This document shows, one piece after another, positions 61,111-64,000 of a DNA stretch of 64,000 nucleotides. The stretch spans positions 167,907,624-167,971,623 of the forward strand of contig CM057461.1 of NCBI GenBank assembly GCA_030035585.1. The letters run 5' to 3'. The notes beneath the pieces were generated by a model. The model ran no database searches. It saw only the letters and a program-made list of their open reading frames with translations, and was not told the DNA's origin. The position numbers and the translations under genes were made by a program. Position 1 is the first letter of the stretch; each line of letters begins with the position of its first letter. This DNA comes from Dugong dugon. Its lineage: Eukaryota > Chordata > Mammalia > Sirenia > Dugongidae.

Positions 61111-64000
61111 TGTTAAGTGTATTTTTTTCTTCCTAGTACATTACCACTTCTGGAATATTGTAAATATAATACTAGCCTTTAGATACATTATGGAGTAAAT
61201 AGACTTTTGCAGGCTGGCCTGGAACTAGCCACCATTTCAAACATTGTTTTTTGTTTGTTTTTTAAATGTATTCAGGGTTCCAGGATACTGAATTGCAAAC
61301 AAAAATTTTGTAACCAACCAAATCCATAAGTCAAGGCAGCCTGTGTATAATTTCACTTTCATTTAATAGAATTTAGTGAAATTTAATTTCTATTCCAGAT
61401 ATGACATAATAGGCCGAGCCCACTAGGGAATATATTAAATTAATTGTGAACAATGAATTATGAGTGCAAATAAATTATTAGCTCTCATTGGTTTTAGTTT
61501 TATACAGAATTTTGAGGATATTTGGTTAGTAGTCATTCTCTTAGAACTTTCCGGCAAATAGTCTTTCAAACAAAAGTGACATTCAGTCATTCAAATGTAT
61601 GGAATAATCTTTGAAACCATAGCAAAGAAGAGCCTTTGACTCTTACAGGCACCTCAGGAATGTGGACCCAGAATCTTTGTTTTGGAAAATATGCAATAGT
61701 ATTGTTTTCCAGCTCAGATACCTTCCGTGAGTGCTAAGGTTGAAGAACCTTACAGGAAGTTTAAAGAGAGGTTGTGTTTGTCATGCACTGGACTATTTCA
61801 GTGGGAATTACTTTATAGCACAGCATGCGCTGGACTGTTTGAAAGAGCAAAATGAAGAATAGTGTGCTATGTGATACATCTTTGTGCTTTCCTTTCAGAA
61901 AACTGAAGGTGGTATCACTTTGGTCTTTGTCCCTCATCATGACTGATGCACACACTTGACTTTCCATTGAAAACCTGGCAGGATGAAGGAAGGACAGCAC
62001 TTCCTGTTTTTGTCTTGTTCTATCTCCTTTGAAGAAAACAAACTGTTTATTTCTTCCTGTTCTGAGAAACTACCTCTCCCTTTAGTTCAGTCTTGATTTT
62101 TCATGAGCTGTATACTCTCTTAACACCACTATGCTGCCTGTTTTCTGTCAGTTAAATCTTGCTTACTTCCTTGTTATAGTTAGCTTCTTATAAAGCCTTA
62201 ACACTTACAGCCAAGAGAGCATGTGGTCAGCAGTTGTATAGGAAGTCCCAATATAGGATCATCTCTCTGATGTGACCCTCTGCCATTCCAAAGGCCTTAA
62301 CATCCATTTCCTGGTCATTTCTTCTGACCTGCAACCAGGGGTGGATTAACCAGTAAGCAAGGTACATACGGACATAACTGTGTTTCCTTACTCATCTGTA
62401 GTGCACAGTTTCACATAGATTTTACCACATTGTTGATGTGGTGAAAAACAAGTGAAATTGTGCAGTACAGATAAGTAAGTAAGCACAAATAAGCCCGTGC
62501 CTACCTTTGGGTAGTCCGTCACCTACTAAAAGTACTGTGCTGCACTCTTATATTTGGTAGTTGGTGCCCCTCTTCCTCAGCATTTGGGTAGTATCACAGG
62601 TTTAGCAGCACATTTAACCAACTTTCCTTCCATCTGTGGCAGGCTGGGTTAGAAGTCAACTGAGAGAAATTTATGTAATAATGTCACAACTAGTTTGCTC
62701 TTTCCAGTGGCTTTACCAAAAGCACTGTGTTTCAAAAATAATCTTTCCAGAACCCCAGTCTGGAAGAGCTTTTGATGTCTTCAGCCCCTGACTGGGTGAG
62801 AGTTTATTAAAGAGGTGTTCACATACGAACATTTTGCAGAAGGTACTTTGAGATTAGTGTTTGTAATAGAGCTGAAGGTGAAACTGCTGTGTCTGCGTCT
62901 GCACTTGAAATGAAAAGTATACTACTTAATTGATGGTTGGTTGTTCTGTGAGAGATGTGGCCTGCAAGTTGTTTTTTGTTTTTCTATCTCTGATACCTGA
63001 AATTTTTTGTTTGTTTGTCTCATATGTAAAGCATCAGATAAAGCTATCTTTTCATTTAGCAAAAATATATAAAAAGCTAAAGGTTTTCTATTTATTTCAT
63101 ACGTCTATTTTTACTATCTTGAGAGAGAAATATTGTTATTTGCCATGTTTTTCTGCCCATGGCATTGCATGTACATGTATGTGTGTGTGTTCTTTCGTTT
63201 ATTGGAAAGAAAAATATTCTGTCACTTCTTTGTTAACTTTTTAACTTTCATTTTCTGACCTGCTGCATTATCTTTAAATTATCCTGAAAATCACAGCAAC
63301 CCCTGGTGGGTAAAACGAGCTGAGAAAATTTCAAATGTATTTATAATTTCTACCTGCCAAGTTTGCCTGCTATTAAATGCTGGTTGCTACTAACGGGGTT
63401 AACTATATTTCAAGCAAGCAAGTTGCTCTTGCCTGGCATGATTGAGATCCAAAAGTTAGCCATGTTTGTCATGCTGATTTGACCTTCACTTAGGAATATT
63501 GCTTATGCTGAGAAAAATTGATGCACACACATGGGGAGACCCCCTTAACAGTTGCGGAGCTTAGTGTTTTCCAACACTACCATTTTTATCAGCCCTATGA
63601 CTGTTCTAGCAAATGACGTGTGGACTCTGACTCCTTCATGGAGTTGAACTCCTTTATCTTCTTATTGTCAAGTGAAAAATTCACCCCTTCAAATGTCCGA
63701 TTATTTAACATCATAAATCACGAAAGGATTTTGGTTTGAAATCTTAGATGAACCTCATTTAACTGATATATTATTTTCTCCCCTTTGGCTGTTTGATTCA
63801 AATGATTCCATGGTTAATTAACCAAGATACTTAAGGAAGAATGAATATTATAGCCGTTATTTGTGGATAAGCAGCAGAAATTGAAAGATAATTTCTGAAT
63901 CATTTTTCTACTTAAACCAAAGTGCAAAAGTTATGTTTTGGAATTTAGAAAATTTTGTCAAAACCAAAATGCATTGCTATATTTTATGGATTGTCCAAGT
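61111..64000. other. Intron to window end
   Basis: No exon for the PDZ2-PDZ3 linker or PDZ3 was found. A possible mariner end lies near 61265-61350 (weak). The rest is unique-looking and AT-rich. Confidence 0.45.

Noticed and set aside
61265-61350. Possible mariner end
   Set aside because: Only one weak end was seen and no partner end, so it was left as a remark.

Overview
The window is a piece of a placental-mammal chromosome from the afrotherian branch, most likely an elephant or close relative. It holds many tRNA-derived AfroSINE copies (head close to ggagccctggtggcgcag, tail close to tgagtcggaatcgactcga), RTE-type LINE fragments with the same kind of tail, and a lineage-type L1 3' end. 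Older shared mammalian repeats (MIR, L2, old L1, MaLR and ERVL LTRs, hAT and Tigger-like DNA transposons) fill much of the rest. There is no bacterial content, CRISPR array or convincing RNA gene.

One host gene can be supported: the middle of PARD3B (Par-3 family cell polarity regulator beta) on the + strand. Six exons were found by reading: 32769-32857, 44933-45019, 50994-51119, 53906-54264, 56460-56599 and 58079-58207. They join in phase into 310 codons (930 nt) with GT..AG junctions. They encode the stretch just before PDZ1, PDZ1 itself, a Ser/Pro-rich basic linker and PDZ2. The N-terminal CR1 oligomerisation region lies upstream of the window, and PDZ3 with the C-terminal tail lies downstream; I found no exon for either here.

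Layout. 1-32768 is intron: L1 3' ends and an internally deleted RTE copy (1-1202), an old antisense L1 (about 1640-4440), a foldback hAT element with target-site duplications (8438-8910), an antisense RTE LINE with a recognisable reverse transcriptase (11739-13575), a lineage L1 3' UTR (23259-24150), an ERVL-type LTR (24886-25616) and a long decayed sense L1 with nested SINEs (26360-30195). 32858-44932 is the next intron, crowded with AfroSINEs, a MaLR-type solo LTR (34740-35347), a GC-rich element with terminal inverted repeats (36666-37386) and another RTE copy (41003-42011). 45020-58078 holds the four shorter introns, largely unique sequence with MIR/L2, nested Tigger-like elements and a long TA microsatellite. 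58208-64000 is intron with old L1, L2 and MIR pieces.

I did not find a new biological system. The points most worth checking are a possible in-frame alternative acceptor 33 nt upstream of exon 44933, an exon start that also reads as a splice donor (58079), the GC-rich inverted-repeat element, and the internally deleted RTE derivatives. Identities rest on recalled family consensus sequences and on human PARD3B as recalled; no search was run.
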